Below the pieces are notes generated by a model. The model was not told the DNA's origin. It saw nothing but the letters and a program-made list of their open reading frames with translations, and did no database searches. Below, one piece after another: positions 30,272 through 41,900 of a DNA stretch of 64,000 nucleotides. How positions within the stretch are numbered: the stretch's first letter is position 1; each line of letters opens with the position of its first letter. The stretch comes from Nocardioidaceae bacterium (GTDB taxonomy: Bacteria; Actinomycetota; Actinomycetes; Propionibacteriales; Nocardioidaceae): positions 123,688-187,687 of the forward strand of contig JAUJOE010000005.1 of NCBI GenBank assembly GCA_030447805.1, written 5' to 3'. The translations under genes were made by a program, and so were the position numbers.

Positions 30272-32880
30272 GCAGCCGCCACCGTCAGCCGCTCCTTGCT
30301 CGCGTCGAGATCGACCCGAACGGTGTCGCCGTCCCGCACTTCACCGGCCAGCACCGCCTTGGCAAGCGCGTCGCCGATCGCGCTCTGGATGAGCCGCCGC
30401 AGCGGCCGGGCGCCGTACGCCGGGTCGAAGCCGGTGAGCGCCAGCCATTCCCGCGCCGCGTCGGTGACGTCCAAGGAGATACGCCGCGTCGACAGCCGCC
30501 GCGCGAGCGCGTCGATCTGCAGACCCACGATCGCGGCGAGCTCCTCAGTGCCGAGGGCGTCGAAGAGGACCACCTCGTCGAGCCGGTTGAGGAACTCCGG
30601 TTTGAAGGCGGCTCGCACCGCAGCCATCACGGCGTCGCGCTTCTGCTCCTGCTCGAGCGTCGGGTCGACCAGGTACTGCGACCCGAGGTTGCTGGTCAGG
30701 ATCAAGATCGTGCTACGGAAGTCGACGGTTCGGCCCTGCCCGTCGGTGAGCCGACCGTCGTCGAGCACCTGCAGCAAGATGTCGAACACCTCGGGGTGGG
30801 CCTTCTCGACCTCGTCGAGCAGCACGACGGAGTAGGGCCTGCGGCGCACCGCCTCGGTGAGCTGGCCGCCCTCGTCGTAACCGACGTAGCCCGGAGGGGC
30901 GCCCACCAGCCGTGCCACCGAGTGCTTCTCGGAGTACTCGCTCATGTCGATACGCACGATGGCCCGTTCGTCGTCGAACAGGAAGTCCGCCAAGGCCTTC
31001 GCGAGCTCGGTCTTGCCGACACCGGTGGGGCCGAGGAACAGGAATGAGCCGGTCGGCCGGTCAGGGTCGGAGATGCCCGCCCGTGCCCGGCGTACGGCGT
31101 CCGACACCGCGGTGACGGCCGCCCGCTGGCCGATCAGTCGGCGTCCGAGCTCCTCTTCCATCCGCAGCAGCTTGCCGGTCTCGCCCTCGAGCAGCCGGCC
31201 GGTGGGGATACCGGTCCAGGCGGCGACGACCTCGGCGACCTCGTCGGCGCCGACCTCTTCATGCACCATCAGGTCGCCGGCGTCCACAGCGTCAGCGGCT
31301 GCCTGTGCCTCGGCGAGCTCCTTCTCCAGGCGCGGGGATCCTTATCCAGCGCTGAGCCCTGTTCGAGCAGCTGCGCGTAGTCGCTGATTCGCGCTGGAGC
31401 GCATCCGTCACCCGACGAAGTTGCGTTGACACGTCGTCGACGCGCTGCTTGACCTCACCGACGCGGTTGAGGCCCTCCTTCTCCCGCTCCCACCTGGTCT
31501 CCAGCGCCCGCAGCTGCTCGGACTTGTCGGCCAGCTCGGCGCGCAGCGTCTCGAGCCGCTGCACCGAACCTGGATCGTCCTCCCGCTCGAGGGCGAACTC
31601 CTCCATCTTGAGCCGCTCGACGATGCGACGCAGCTCGTCGATCTCGACTGGGCTGGAGTCGATCTCCATCCGCAGCCGGGACGACGCCTCGTCGATGAGG
31701 TCGATGGCCTTGTCGGGCAGTTGCCGGCCGGAGATGTAGCGGTCGGACAGCGTCGCCGCCGCGACCAGCGCGGAGTCCGCGATCGCCACCTTGTGGTGTG
31801 CCTCGTAGCGCTCCTTCAGCCCCCGCAGGATCGCGATGGTGTCCTCGACGCTCGGCTCACCGACGTACACCTGCTGGAAGCGGCGCTCGAGCGCGGGGTC
31901 CTTCTCGATGCGCTCGCGGTACTCGTCGAGCGTCGTCGCACCGATCAGCCGCAGCTCACCGCGCGCCAGCATCGGCTTGAGCATGTTGCCGGCGTCCATC
32001 GACGAGTCGCCGCTGGCGCCGGCGCCCACGACGGTGTGCAGCTCGTCGATGAACGTGATGATCTGGCCGCCGGAGTCCTTGATCTCGCTGAGCACAGCCT
32101 TGAGGCGCTCCTCGAACTCCCGCGGTACTTCGCCCCGGCGACCATCGCCGCCAGGTCGAGCGACAGCAGCCGCCGGCCACGCAGCGACTCGGGCACGTCA
32201 CCGGCCACGATCCGCTGGGCCAGCCCCTCGACGACGGCGGTCTTCCCGACGCCCGGCTCGCCGATGAGCACGGGGTTGTTCTTCGTACGTCGCGACAGCA
32301 CCTGCACGACGCGCCGGATCTCGCTGTCGCGGCCGATGACCGGGTCGAGCGAACCGTCGCGGGCCCGCTCGGTCAGGTCGACGGCGTACTTCTCCAGCGC
32401 CTGATAGGTGGCCTCGGGATCCTGGCTGGTCACGCGGGCAGAACCGCGCACACTGTCGAAGGCCCCCTGCAGCGCCGCGTCGGTTGCACCCAGCTCGACG
32501 AGGAGCTGCTTGACCGGGCTGTCGACGCTGGCGAGCGCGACCAGCAGGTGCTCGGTGGAGATGTACTCATCACCCAGCGACTCGGCCTGCTGCTCAGCAG
32601 CGGTCAGGGTCAAGATCGTGGCGCGGGCGTACGACGGCGACGAGACCGTCGAACCGGCTGCTGCGGGCAGTCTGCGCCGCAGGTCGGTGGCCCGGTCGGC
32701 GACAGTCGCCGGCTCGACACCGACCGCCCGCAGCAGGGCGCCGGAAATGCCGTTGGGTTGGGCCAGGAGTGCCGAGAGCAGGTGCACCGGTTCGACAGCC
32801 GGGTTGCCCGCCGTGGTGGCAAGCTCGATCGCCGCCCCTAACGCCTCCTGGCTACGTCGGGTGAACTTGTTGGCGTCCAT
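30268..32880 (-). CDS. clpB: ClpB disaggregase (three frameshifts)
   Basis: AAA+ chaperone that extracts proteins from aggregates with DnaK, DnaJ and GrpE. The N-terminal Clp repeat domain ([19 protein letters not shown] onward) and NBD1 ([21 protein letters not shown]) come first, then the coiled-coil M-domain with [19 protein letters not shown], and NBD2 ([55 protein letters not shown]). The frame breaks near 32122, 31388 and 31335; each flank is conserved, and the expected length of about 870 residues is recovered by ignoring them, so they are probably assembly errors. It lies 15 nt downstream of hspR in the dnaK operon. Confidence 0.93.
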
Positions 32881-32895
32881 CGGATCTACTGTCCT

Positions 32896-33315
32896 TTACG
32901 TGCGTCTGTTCGTAGTTCGGGAAGGTTGCGTCGGCCTCCATCGGGTGACGGCAGCACCCGACCGAAGCACCGGGAGGTTCGGAAGCGAGGTGCGGGCGGT
33001 CTCGACCAACTCGGCTTCCAGCTCGCTGATCCGCGACTGCAGTGCGCTGACCTGGTTCTCGAGCTCGAGGATGCGGCGTACTCCCTCGATGCCGATGCCC
33101 GCCGACGTCAGGTCGGCGACGGCCCGTAGCATCGCGATGTCGCGCAGGGAGTAGCGGCGTCCGCCGCCCTCCGCGCGCCCGGGGCTCACCAGCCCCATCC
33201 GGTCGTAGCCGCGCAGGGTCTGCGGGTGCATCCCGGTCAGCTCAGCCGCCACGCTGATGACGAAAACCGGCGCTTCGTCGTTGTCGATGTCGAAGCGCAC
33301 TGGCGCTCTAGCCAT
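32896..33315 (-). CDS. hspR: HspR, MerR-family heat-shock repressor
   Basis: 139-residue repressor of the dnaK operon in actinobacteria. The MerR winged helix is seen in [50 protein letters not shown], followed by a dimerisation coil ([24 protein letters not shown]). It recognises the HAIR palindrome, present twice upstream of dnaK in this window. Its start overlaps the dnaJ stop by 8 nt. HspR normally binds DNA with DnaK as corepressor. Confidence 0.95.
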   Translation of the reverse strand: MARAPVRFDIDNDEAPVFVISVAAELTGMHPQTLRGYDRMGLVSPGRAEGGGRRYSLRDIAMLRAVADLTSAGIGIEGVRRILELENQVSALQSRISELEAELVETARTSLPNLPVLRSGAAVTRWRPTQPSRTTNRRT

Positions 33316-34462
33316 GACTGCGGGCTCCCCTCATCAGGCCGGCACGCGGGTCGTGGCCGTTGGATGCGGCCCGGAACGCTTCGACCGCTGCGCGGGACGC
33401 CTCGTCGAGGGAGGTCGGCGTCTCCACCTCGACGGTCACCAGCAGGTCGCCCTTGGTGCCGTCGCGCCGTGGCGCGCCGCGCCCCTTGACCCGGAACGTC
33501 CGCCCGTTCGGTGTGCCTGGCGGCACCTTCAGCGTCACGGTTCCGCCGGCAAGGGTCGGTACGGCGATGTCGGCGCCCAGCGCTGCCTCGTCGAACCGGA
33601 CGGGCACCGTGATCGTCAGGTTGTCGCCCTTGCGGCCGAACACCGGGTGCGGTGCCACGTGCACGGTGACGTAGAGGTCGCCGGGGGGGCCGCCGCGCTC
33701 GCCGGGCGCACCCTTCCCGCGCAGCCGGATCCGCTGGCCGTCCTTCACCCCGGCCGGGATGCGGGCCTGGATGGTCCGGGTCGAAACGCCCCGGCCGGAA
33801 CCGTGGCACACCGGGCAGGGGTCGTCGACGACCAGGCCGCGGCCCAGGCACTCCCGGCACGGCTCGGTCATCGCGAAAACGCCGCCTTGGCTCGAGGTCT
33901 GCATCCCCGAGCCCTCGCAGTTCGCGCATACGTGCGGCAGCGTGCCCGCGCGCGCGCCGGTGCCCGAGCAGGCGCGGCAGGCCGCATCGCTGCTCAGCTG
34001 GAGGGCAACGGTCAGACCCTCGAGCGCCTGGTCGAACGTCAGCGATGTCTCTGATTCGACGTCTTGGCCGCGCCGCGCCTGCGTCGAGCGGGTCCGACCG
34101 CCGCCGCCGCCGAACATGCCGCCGAAGAGGTCGGAGAAGCTGCCGCCACCGGCTTGCCCGGCGAACAGGTCGGAGAAGTCGTAGCCGCCCTGCTGGCCGG
34201 GACGGGGGGGCCGGAACCGGCCGGAGCCGAACAACGCCCGCTGATCGTCGTACTCCTTGCGCCTATCAGGGTCGGACAGCACCGAGTAGGCCTCAGAGAT
34301 CGACTTGAAGCGCTCCTCCGCGGCGGTGTCACCGGGTCGGGAGTCGGGGTGGTTCTCGCGCGCGAGCTTTCGGTAGGCCTTCTTGATGTCGTCGGCCGTG
34401 GCGGCCTTCGACACGCCCAAAACCTGGTAGAAGTCCTTGCTCGCCCAGTCCGCGGGACTCAT
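33308..34462 (-). CDS. dnaJ: DnaJ co-chaperone
   Basis: 384 residues. The J-domain is at the N-terminus ([31 protein letters not shown] with the HPD loop), followed by a Gly/Phe-rich linker ([14 protein letters not shown]), four zinc-finger CxxCxGxG repeats ([32 protein letters not shown]) and the C-terminal substrate domain. It delivers substrates to DnaK and stimulates its ATPase. It sits between grpE and hspR in the operon. Confidence 0.97.
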   Translation of the reverse strand: MSPADWASKDFYQVLGVSKAATADDIKKAYRKLARENHPDSRPGDTAAEERFKSISEAYSVLSDPDRRKEYDDQRALFGSGRFRPPRPGQQGGYDFSDLFAGQAGGGSFSDLFGGMFGGGGGRTRSTQARRGQDVESETSLTFDQALEGLTVALQLSSDAACRACSGTGARAGTLPHVCANCEGSGMQTSSQGGVFAMTEPCRECLGRGLVVDDPCPVCHGSGRGVSTRTIQARIPAGVKDGQRIRLRGKGAPGERGGPPGDLYVTVHVAPHPVFGRKGDNLTITVPVRFDEAALGADIAVPTLAGGTVTLKVPPGTPNGRTFRVKGRGAPRRDGTKGDLLVTVEVETPTSLDEASRAAVEAFRAASNGHDPRAGLMRGARSHG

Positions 34463-34494
34463 GCGCTCACCTCCTCCTCCGTCGGCGGTTGTTG

Positions 34495-35180
34495 CTACTC
34501 GGTGCTTTCGGTTGCTGCTTCGGCGCTCACGGCTTCTGCCGGTGGCTCCGTGGCCGTCGCCTGGGCGCTGGAGCTGGATTGCTGGTCGGGCGGAGACGGT
34601 TCGGCCACCGCGACCCGAGCCGGTCGAAGTACGCGGTCACTGTGCCGGTAGCCCACCTGGAGCACCGCTTGGCAGACCGGCCCGTCGACGTCGTCGGAGT
34701 AGCTGTGCATGAGCGCCTCGTGGATGCGCGGGTCGAACGGCTCGCCGGCCTCGCCGAAGGTCTCGAGCCCGAGGCCGATCAGGGTGCGCTCCAGCGACTC
34801 AGCGACTGCCTTGAAACCGCCAGTCAGCTCCCCGTGCTCACGCGCGCGCCCGATGTCGTCAAGCACAGGCAACAGCGACGTCAGCACCGACCCGATCGCG
34901 CTCTGGCGGGTCAGCTCGCGGTCGCGGTCGACCCGGCGCTTGTAGTTGAGGTACTCCGCCTGCAGCCGCTGCAGGTCAGCGGTCCGCTCGGCGAGTGCAG
35001 CGGCCACCTCGAACCTGCCGTCTGAGTCACCGACCGCTGCTGCCGCCGCGTCGGGTCCCAGCGTCGCCTCGCCGTCGGTGGAGGGAGCCGCAGCGGCCTG
35101 CGGCTCCCTCACCTGACCTGTCTCGGGATCGATACGGCGTCGATCGCGGATCACCGGACCTTGATCGTGGGATTCCGACG

Positions 35181-35184
<4 letters not shown>
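34495..35184 (-). CDS. grpE: GrpE nucleotide exchange factor
   Basis: 229 residues: a long charged N-terminal coil, then the conserved [23 protein letters not shown] helix, [67 protein letters not shown] and the beta domain ([20 protein letters not shown]). It releases ADP from DnaK. The C-terminal 30 residues are Ser/Ala/Glu rich. The start codon overlaps the dnaK stop. Confidence 0.96.
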
Positions 35185-37052
<1,868 letters not shown>

Positions 37053-37072
37053 GGATGCCTTACCTTTCAAAG

Positions 37073-37093
37073 ATTGAGTCGTACGGACTCAAG
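37073..37093 (-). promoter_or_regulatory. HAIR operator, proximal (HspR binding)
   Basis: On the minus strand this reads CTTGAGT-N7-ACTCAAT, one mismatch from the HAIR consensus CTTGAGT-N7-ACTCAAG known for HspR. It ends about 20 nt before the dnaK ATG. A TACACT box just upstream on the minus strand, with TTGCTC 18 nt before it, is a plausible promoter whose start would lie in the operator. Confidence 0.9.
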
Positions 37094-37125
37094 TGTAGTC
37101 CAACCTCATTGCTGGGAGCAAGATA

Positions 37126-37146
37126 GTTGAGTCGTCTACACTCAAC
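37126..37146 (-). promoter_or_regulatory. HAIR-like operator, distal
   Basis: GTTGAGT-N7-ACTCAAC, a perfect 7-bp inverted repeat with the same 7-nt spacer as the proximal site, differing from the consensus only in the outermost base of each half. The centres of the two sites are 53 nt apart, about five helical turns, which would place two HspR dimers on the same face. Confidence 0.8.
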
Positions 37147-37221
37147 CCATCTCGATGAGGTCAACGGCGCGCCCAAGGCTCGTTATTCCCCTCTGCTGGT
37201 TCAGGTGCCCAGCCGCTGCGG

Positions 37222-38103
37222 TCAGCCGATGAGTTTGCGCAGCAGCGTCTGGAGCTCGGCTTCGCCGGCGGCTCCCAACCGTCGTACGAGCTCGGCTTGA
37301 ACCTCGGTGGCCGCTTCGATCGCTGCCGTCAAGCACCGCCGCCCGGCGGCTGTGAGCACCAGGTCATTGGTACGGCGATCGGTGCCGCTGCGGGACCGCT
37401 GCAACAGCCCCCGGGCCACCAGCCCGTCAACGAAGCCGAGCACTCCGGGCGAGGTGATTCCCAGCCGCGCTGCCACCTGGGTCTGTGAGCACGGTTGTTC
37501 GCGACCGATGACGGCGAGCACCCCGAAATCGCGGGGATGGATCCCGAGGGACCCCAGCTGGCACTCCGCCCACCCGCGAACCGTGTGATGCGCCCGCGCC
37601 AGCAAGAACCCGGTGCGATCGGCCAGCGACCGACAGCTGATCGCCTGGTCATCGACCAGCAGTTCGCGCAGTCGTTGCTTGAGTCGGCGGGTCTCAGCGC
37701 GGGTCAAGTGTTGTGTGAGTTCGGCCTCGGCCTGGTCGAGGTCGCGGCTCAGCTCTGCCAGCGCCGCCTCACCCGCCGCGGTCAAGCGCAACGCATACGA
37801 CCGACGGTCAGCTGGGTTGGTGTCTCTGCGCACCCACCCTTTGGACTCGAGCGCGTCGACCTGTCTGACAATCACCGTGCGGTTGACGTGGGTGATGTCG
37901 CTCAGTTCGCGCTGCGAGACCGCACCGCGCTCGGCGAGGACTGACAGCACCGTCGCTTCGGCGACGTGGCCGTCTGCAGGCATGCAGGCACGTTCAGCAC
38001 CGACCGCGCGAACGAACGCCCGCCGAAGCAGGAAGCCAGTGAAGTCGCGCAGGTCCACCTGCTCCGGGGCGTGGATCGTCCCGTTGCCGCCTCGAACGGC
38101 CAC
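37222..38103 (-). CDS. Tandem MarR-family regulator (two fused MarR domains)
   Basis: 293 residues containing two MarR folds. The first (about residues 45-135) has LSVLAERGAVSQRELSDITHVNRTVIVRQVDALESKGWVRRDTNPADRRSYALRLT; the second (about 165-275) has FGVLAVIGREQPCSQTQVAARLGITSPGVLGFVDGLVARGLLQRSRSGTDRRTNDLVLT. Each carries the recognition helix and the DRR wing of MarR. A single polypeptide with both would act as an intramolecular dimer. It is divergent from an MMPL exporter, with a candidate operator in the 132-nt gap, so it probably represses the exporter. The ligand is unknown. Confidence 0.9.
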   Translation of the reverse strand: MAVRGGNGTIHAPEQVDLRDFTGFLLRRAFVRAVGAERACMPADGHVAEATVLSVLAERGAVSQRELSDITHVNRTVIVRQVDALESKGWVRRDTNPADRRSYALRLTAAGEAALAELSRDLDQAEAELTQHLTRAETRRLKQRLRELLVDDQAISCRSLADRTGFLLARAHHTVRGWAECQLGSLGIHPRDFGVLAVIGREQPCSQTQVAARLGITSPGVLGFVDGLVARGLLQRSRSGTDRRTNDLVLTAAGRRCLTAAIEAATEVQAELVRRLGAAGEAELQTLLRKLIG

Positions 38104-38147
38104 CTCACCTCCTTCGCTCTGCGCCAGTTGGCCAGATTTAACCGGAA

Positions 38148-38203
38148 GTTTACCTGGTTGATAGTTAACCGGGTTGACGATTCTCTGGCGTCACTAGTAC
38201 CTT
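38148..38203 (+). promoter_or_regulatory. MMPL promoter with candidate MarR operator
   Basis: TTGACG (38174-38179) and TACCTT (38198-38203) with an 18-nt spacer form a good promoter for the exporter. Immediately upstream GTTTAC (38148-38153) and GTTAAC (38164-38169) make an imperfect inverted repeat, flanked by the direct repeats TTAACCGG at about 38139 and 38165. MarR dimers commonly bind such sites. Confidence 0.55.
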
Positions 38204-38235
38204 CGCACCCAACGCTCGTGGAGGGAAGGGTAGGC

Positions 38236-40449
38236 ATGCCTCGATCAGTCGCCGGAACGCTGGCCGGCAAAGTCACCAAATGGGTGGTGTTGGTCTTCTG
38301 GGTCGTCACTATCGCGGTCGCATGGCCGCTCGCCGCAAAGCTCACGGATGTCCAGAAGAACGACGCCATCTCGTGGCTGCCAGGCGACGCCGAGGCGACG
38401 CAGGTGCTGCAGCTTCAGGAGAGGTTTCAGTCCAGCGACACGCTGCCGGCGGTCATCGTCTACGAGAAGCTCGATGGGCTGACGAACGCCGACCTGGCCA
38501 AGGCGGCTGCTGACGTGAAGCAATTTGCCGCGCTTGACGATATTGACGGCGAGGTCGTAGGACCCATCCCGGCAGATGACCGGCAGGCGTTGCAGACCGT
38601 CGTGCCTCTCGACCTCGGCAGTGAGGGATGGGACAAGGCCCCTGACCTCGCCGACGAGCTGCGTGCCATCGCGGAGTCCGGCGACACCGAGATGTCGGTT
38701 CACATCACCGGCCCGGTTGGCATTGCAGCAGACTCGGCCGAGGCGTTCGCCGGCATCGACACCACGCTGCTCGCCGCCACCCTTGCCGTTGTGGTCGTGT
38801 TGCTGCTACTGACCTACCGCAGTCCGGTGCTATGGCTGTTCCCGCTGTTGTCTGCCGTGGTGGCGCTCTTCAGCGCCCAGGCAGTCATCTACTACCTGGC
38901 CAAGGACTACGGCCTGGTGGTGAACGGGCAGAGCGCGGGGATCCTCACGGTGCTCGTCGTCGGCGCCGGCACGGACTACGCGCTGCTGCTCGTGGCGCGC
39001 TACCGTGAGGAGCTCCGCCGGCACTCCGACCGCCACGAGGCGATGGCCGTAGCGCTGCACCGCGCTGGTCCGGCGATCTTCGCTAGCGCCGGAACGGTGA
39101 TCCTCGGCATGCTGTGCCTGCTCTTCGCCGACATGAACTCCACTCAGGGACTCGGCCCGGTGGCTGCGATCGGCGTCGGCGTCGGCCTGCTCGCCATGGT
39201 TACCCTCCTGCCGGCACTGCTCGTCATCTTCGGACGGTGGATCTTCTGGCCCAAGCGACCACTCGAGGGCAGCCCCGAACCAACGTCGTCGGGCCTGTGG
39301 GCGCGCATCGGGACTGGCATCGGCCGCCGGCCGCGGGCCGTCTGGCTGGTCACAGCGGCCATCCTCGGGGTGGCCTGCCTCGGAGTGCTCACGCTCGACA
39401 CCAACGGCCTGTCCAACAAAGAGCAGTACACCAAGACCGTCGACTCCGTCGTCGGCGAAGAAGTACTGGCGCGCCACGACCTCGCCGATGCCGGCAGCCC
39501 CGTTGTCGTCGTGGCAGACCAGAACGCCGCCGGCGAGGTAGCTGAGCTCACTGCGAACACCCAGGGTGTGCTGGACGCACGGGTTGTCGGTGCGCGGAAC
39601 GGCACCGCGTACATCCAAGGTGGGCTGGCCAACCCACCAGACAGCCAGGCGGCGTTCGACACCATCGACCGGGTCCGCGACGCGGTCCACGCTGTCGAGG
39701 GGGCCGATGCTCTCGTCGGCGGCAACACCGCGGTGAACCTCGACGTGCGCGAGGCCTCGGCGCGGGACAACCGCGTGATCATCCCCATCGTGCTGGTGGT
39801 GGTGCTGCTGATCCTCGGGCTGCTGCTGAGGGCACTGGTCGCACCGCTGCTGCTGATCGCAACGGTTGTGCTGTCGTACGGCGCTGCTCTCGGCGTGAGC
39901 TCGCTGGTGTTCCACAACATCTTCGGGTTCACCGGCGGCGACCCTGCGTTCCCGCTGTTCGTCTTCGTGTTCTTGGTGGCCCTCGGCATCGACTACAACA
40001 TCTTCTTGATGACGCGGGTTCGCGAAGAGGCGCTGCAGCACGGCACCCGGCGCGGGGCCCTGATCGGCTTGGCGGCAACTGGCGGCGTGATCACCTCGGC
40101 CGGGTTGGTGCTCGCGGGCACGTTCGCGGTGCTGGCCACCTTGCCGTTGGTGTTCTTGGCCGAGCTCGGCTTCGCGGTGGCGTTCGGCGTACTCCTCGAC
40201 ACGATCGTCGTGCGCTCGGTGCTGGTAACCGCGCTCAACCTCGACCTTGGTCCACGCATGTGGTGGCCCAGCCGACTGAGCAAGCAGCCCGACGTCGACC
40301 CCGACGAGCGACCGCCGATCGTGGCGCTCGACGAGCTCCGCCGATCGCGAGCCGGTGCTCGTCGGCTGAGCCAGGTCAGGCGGTGCGACGCCCAGCTCGG
40401 TGGACGGCGCCGACAACCGACGCCGGCCGGGTTCGCCATGACGTGCTGA
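38236..40449 (+). CDS. MMPL/RND-family transporter
   Basis: 737 residues with the duplicated RND topology: an N-terminal helix (WVVLVFWVVTIAVAWPLA), a first extracytoplasmic domain, then about six helices including VLVVGAGTDYALLLVARYREELRR (the GxxxDY motif), a second soluble domain, and a second helical bundle with FLVALGIDYNIFLMTRVREEAL (again the DY motif). These aspartate-tyrosine pairs carry the proton relay in MmpL proteins. It probably exports lipids or drugs. GAGGGAAGGG precedes the ATG. Transcription diverges from the MarR gene. Confidence 0.94.
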   Translation: MPRSVAGTLAGKVTKWVVLVFWVVTIAVAWPLAAKLTDVQKNDAISWLPGDAEATQVLQLQERFQSSDTLPAVIVYEKLDGLTNADLAKAAADVKQFAALDDIDGEVVGPIPADDRQALQTVVPLDLGSEGWDKAPDLADELRAIAESGDTEMSVHITGPVGIAADSAEAFAGIDTTLLAATLAVVVVLLLLTYRSPVLWLFPLLSAVVALFSAQAVIYYLAKDYGLVVNGQSAGILTVLVVGAGTDYALLLVARYREELRRHSDRHEAMAVALHRAGPAIFASAGTVILGMLCLLFADMNSTQGLGPVAAIGVGVGLLAMVTLLPALLVIFGRWIFWPKRPLEGSPEPTSSGLWARIGTGIGRRPRAVWLVTAAILGVACLGVLTLDTNGLSNKEQYTKTVDSVVGEEVLARHDLADAGSPVVVVADQNAAGEVAELTANTQGVLDARVVGARNGTAYIQGGLANPPDSQAAFDTIDRVRDAVHAVEGADALVGGNTAVNLDVREASARDNRVIIPIVLVVVLLILGLLLRALVAPLLLIATVVLSYGAALGVSSLVFHNIFGFTGGDPAFPLFVFVFLVALGIDYNIFLMTRVREEALQHGTRRGALIGLAATGGVITSAGLVLAGTFAVLATLPLVFLAELGFAVAFGVLLDTIVVRSVLVTALNLDLGPRMWWPSRLSKQPDVDPDERPPIVALDELRRSRAGARRLSQVRRCDAQLGGRRRQPTPAGFAMTC

Positions 40450-40464
40450 CCGTCGGCACGGCTT

Positions 40465-41900
40465 TCAGCAGGCTCTCGTTCCGGCGATGTCCGTGCCGCT
40501 CCGATCCGCTGGCTGGTCTGTGGGCCGGACCACGTCGTCGCGGCGCAGGGCGGCGGCACTGCCGGGGTGGCGGCGCATAGCGCCTCGGCACGCGCCATCC
40601 GCATCTCGCGGTAGGCCAACGTGCACGCACGACGGCATCGCCGCCAGCACGGCGAAGTCAGTCGGTCGCGGACGCTGAGTCGGTCGACGTCGCGGCAGCA
40701 CGGGCGGCGTCATCACCTTCTCCTGGCCGAGCGGACGTCCGGAACGGCGGCGCCGCCAGCGACCCCGGGCAGCAGGTGGCCACCACGGCTGCGTCGCGCA
40801 GGTCTGCCACATCGCCGTCGGTCGAGGCACAGTGCAGTGGTCCGCGGCCGCCGCGCGAGCTTCGCACGCCACCGTCGGGTCCCGGCCAATCGCGCTGGTT
40901 GGCGTGGACTCGCGGCTGCAGGAGACCCGCGGCCATGCCCGCGCGTGAGGATGGCGTGCCTGGGTCGAGGCGTCCGCTCGCAGTGGACGTCGACCCCGGT
41001 AGGCATGCGTACGACGGTGGCCGCGGTGACGACGCTCGGCGCGGCAGGACCACATCGTCGGCGGTCGAGTACGTTGCAGTCGGTCGCGCGTGCCGGCGGG
41101 CCGCACGGCGAGCGGGTCGAGAACTCGACCCCGGGGAGCAGGGTGGCAACCACGGCTGCGTCCCGCAGGTCTGCCACATCGGCGTCGGTCCAGGAATGTC
41201 GTCTCACGAGCTGGTTGGCGTGGACTCGCGGCTGCAGACCGGCGGCGATGCAGTCGATGGCTCGTGCCTGGTCGGCGTCGAAGGCGCCCCGCTCGCAGAA
41301 GACGTCGATCCACTTCGCGTGCGGGGTGGCCGCGGTGAGCATCGGCCCGGTGACCAGGTCGACGTACGACGCCGGGTCGTCGGCGTACTCAGCCGGCACG
41401 ACGTGGGCGCCGAGGAACGTCGTCTCAGCGGTGAGTGCGGCGGCGATGGCGAGGCTGCGGGCCTCGTCGGCGACGGTGAGCCCGTATCCGCTCTTGATCT
41501 CGACCGTTGTCGTGCCCTGCCGGGCCATCTCGCTCATGAGCCGAGCCACGTTCGCCGCGAGCGCTTCATCGGGCGCCTGCCGGGTGGCCTCGACCGTGCT
41601 GGTGATGCCTCCGGCGGAGTAGGGCCGGCCCGCCATCCGGGCGGCGAACTCCTCGGAACGGTCACCGGCGAAGACCAGGTGCGAGTGGGAGTCGACGAAG
41701 CCGGGGATGACCGCTGCCCCGTCGACGTCGAGCACCGAGTCGGCGGCTGGCGCCTGGTCGCGCTTGCCGACCCAGGCGATCAGGGCGCCGTCGATCACCA
41801 AGGCGGCGTCGGAGAGCAGTCCGAGGGGCGAGCCGTCGCCCAGGCCCGGGTCGTTGGTGACCAGCTCACCGATGTTGGTGACGAGCACGCTGGGGGTCAT
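40465..41900 (-). pseudogene. hutI: Imidazolonepropionase, disrupted by internal tandem duplication
   Basis: The N-terminal two-thirds is normal HutI (amidohydrolase): [21 protein letters not shown], the catalytic region [24 protein letters not shown] and [19 protein letters not shown] to QPRVHANQL. After about 41210 the sequence falls apart. A segment from [10 protein letters not shown] to [17 protein letters not shown] is present a second time in degraded form (near-identical stretches at about 40769-40810 and 41138-41178, and at about 40894-40925 and 41210-41245), and the C-terminal part (REMRMARAEALCAAT, AALRRDDV) lies in yet other frames. The locus is about 240 nt longer than a normal hutI. 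It either is a true pseudogene or a misassembly. It follows hutF with a 4-nt overlap. Confidence 0.85.

Noticed and set aside
38830..40416. 528-residue minus-strand frame opposite the MMPL gene
   Set aside because: Low-complexity charged sequence with no motifs, complementary to a clearly conserved transporter.
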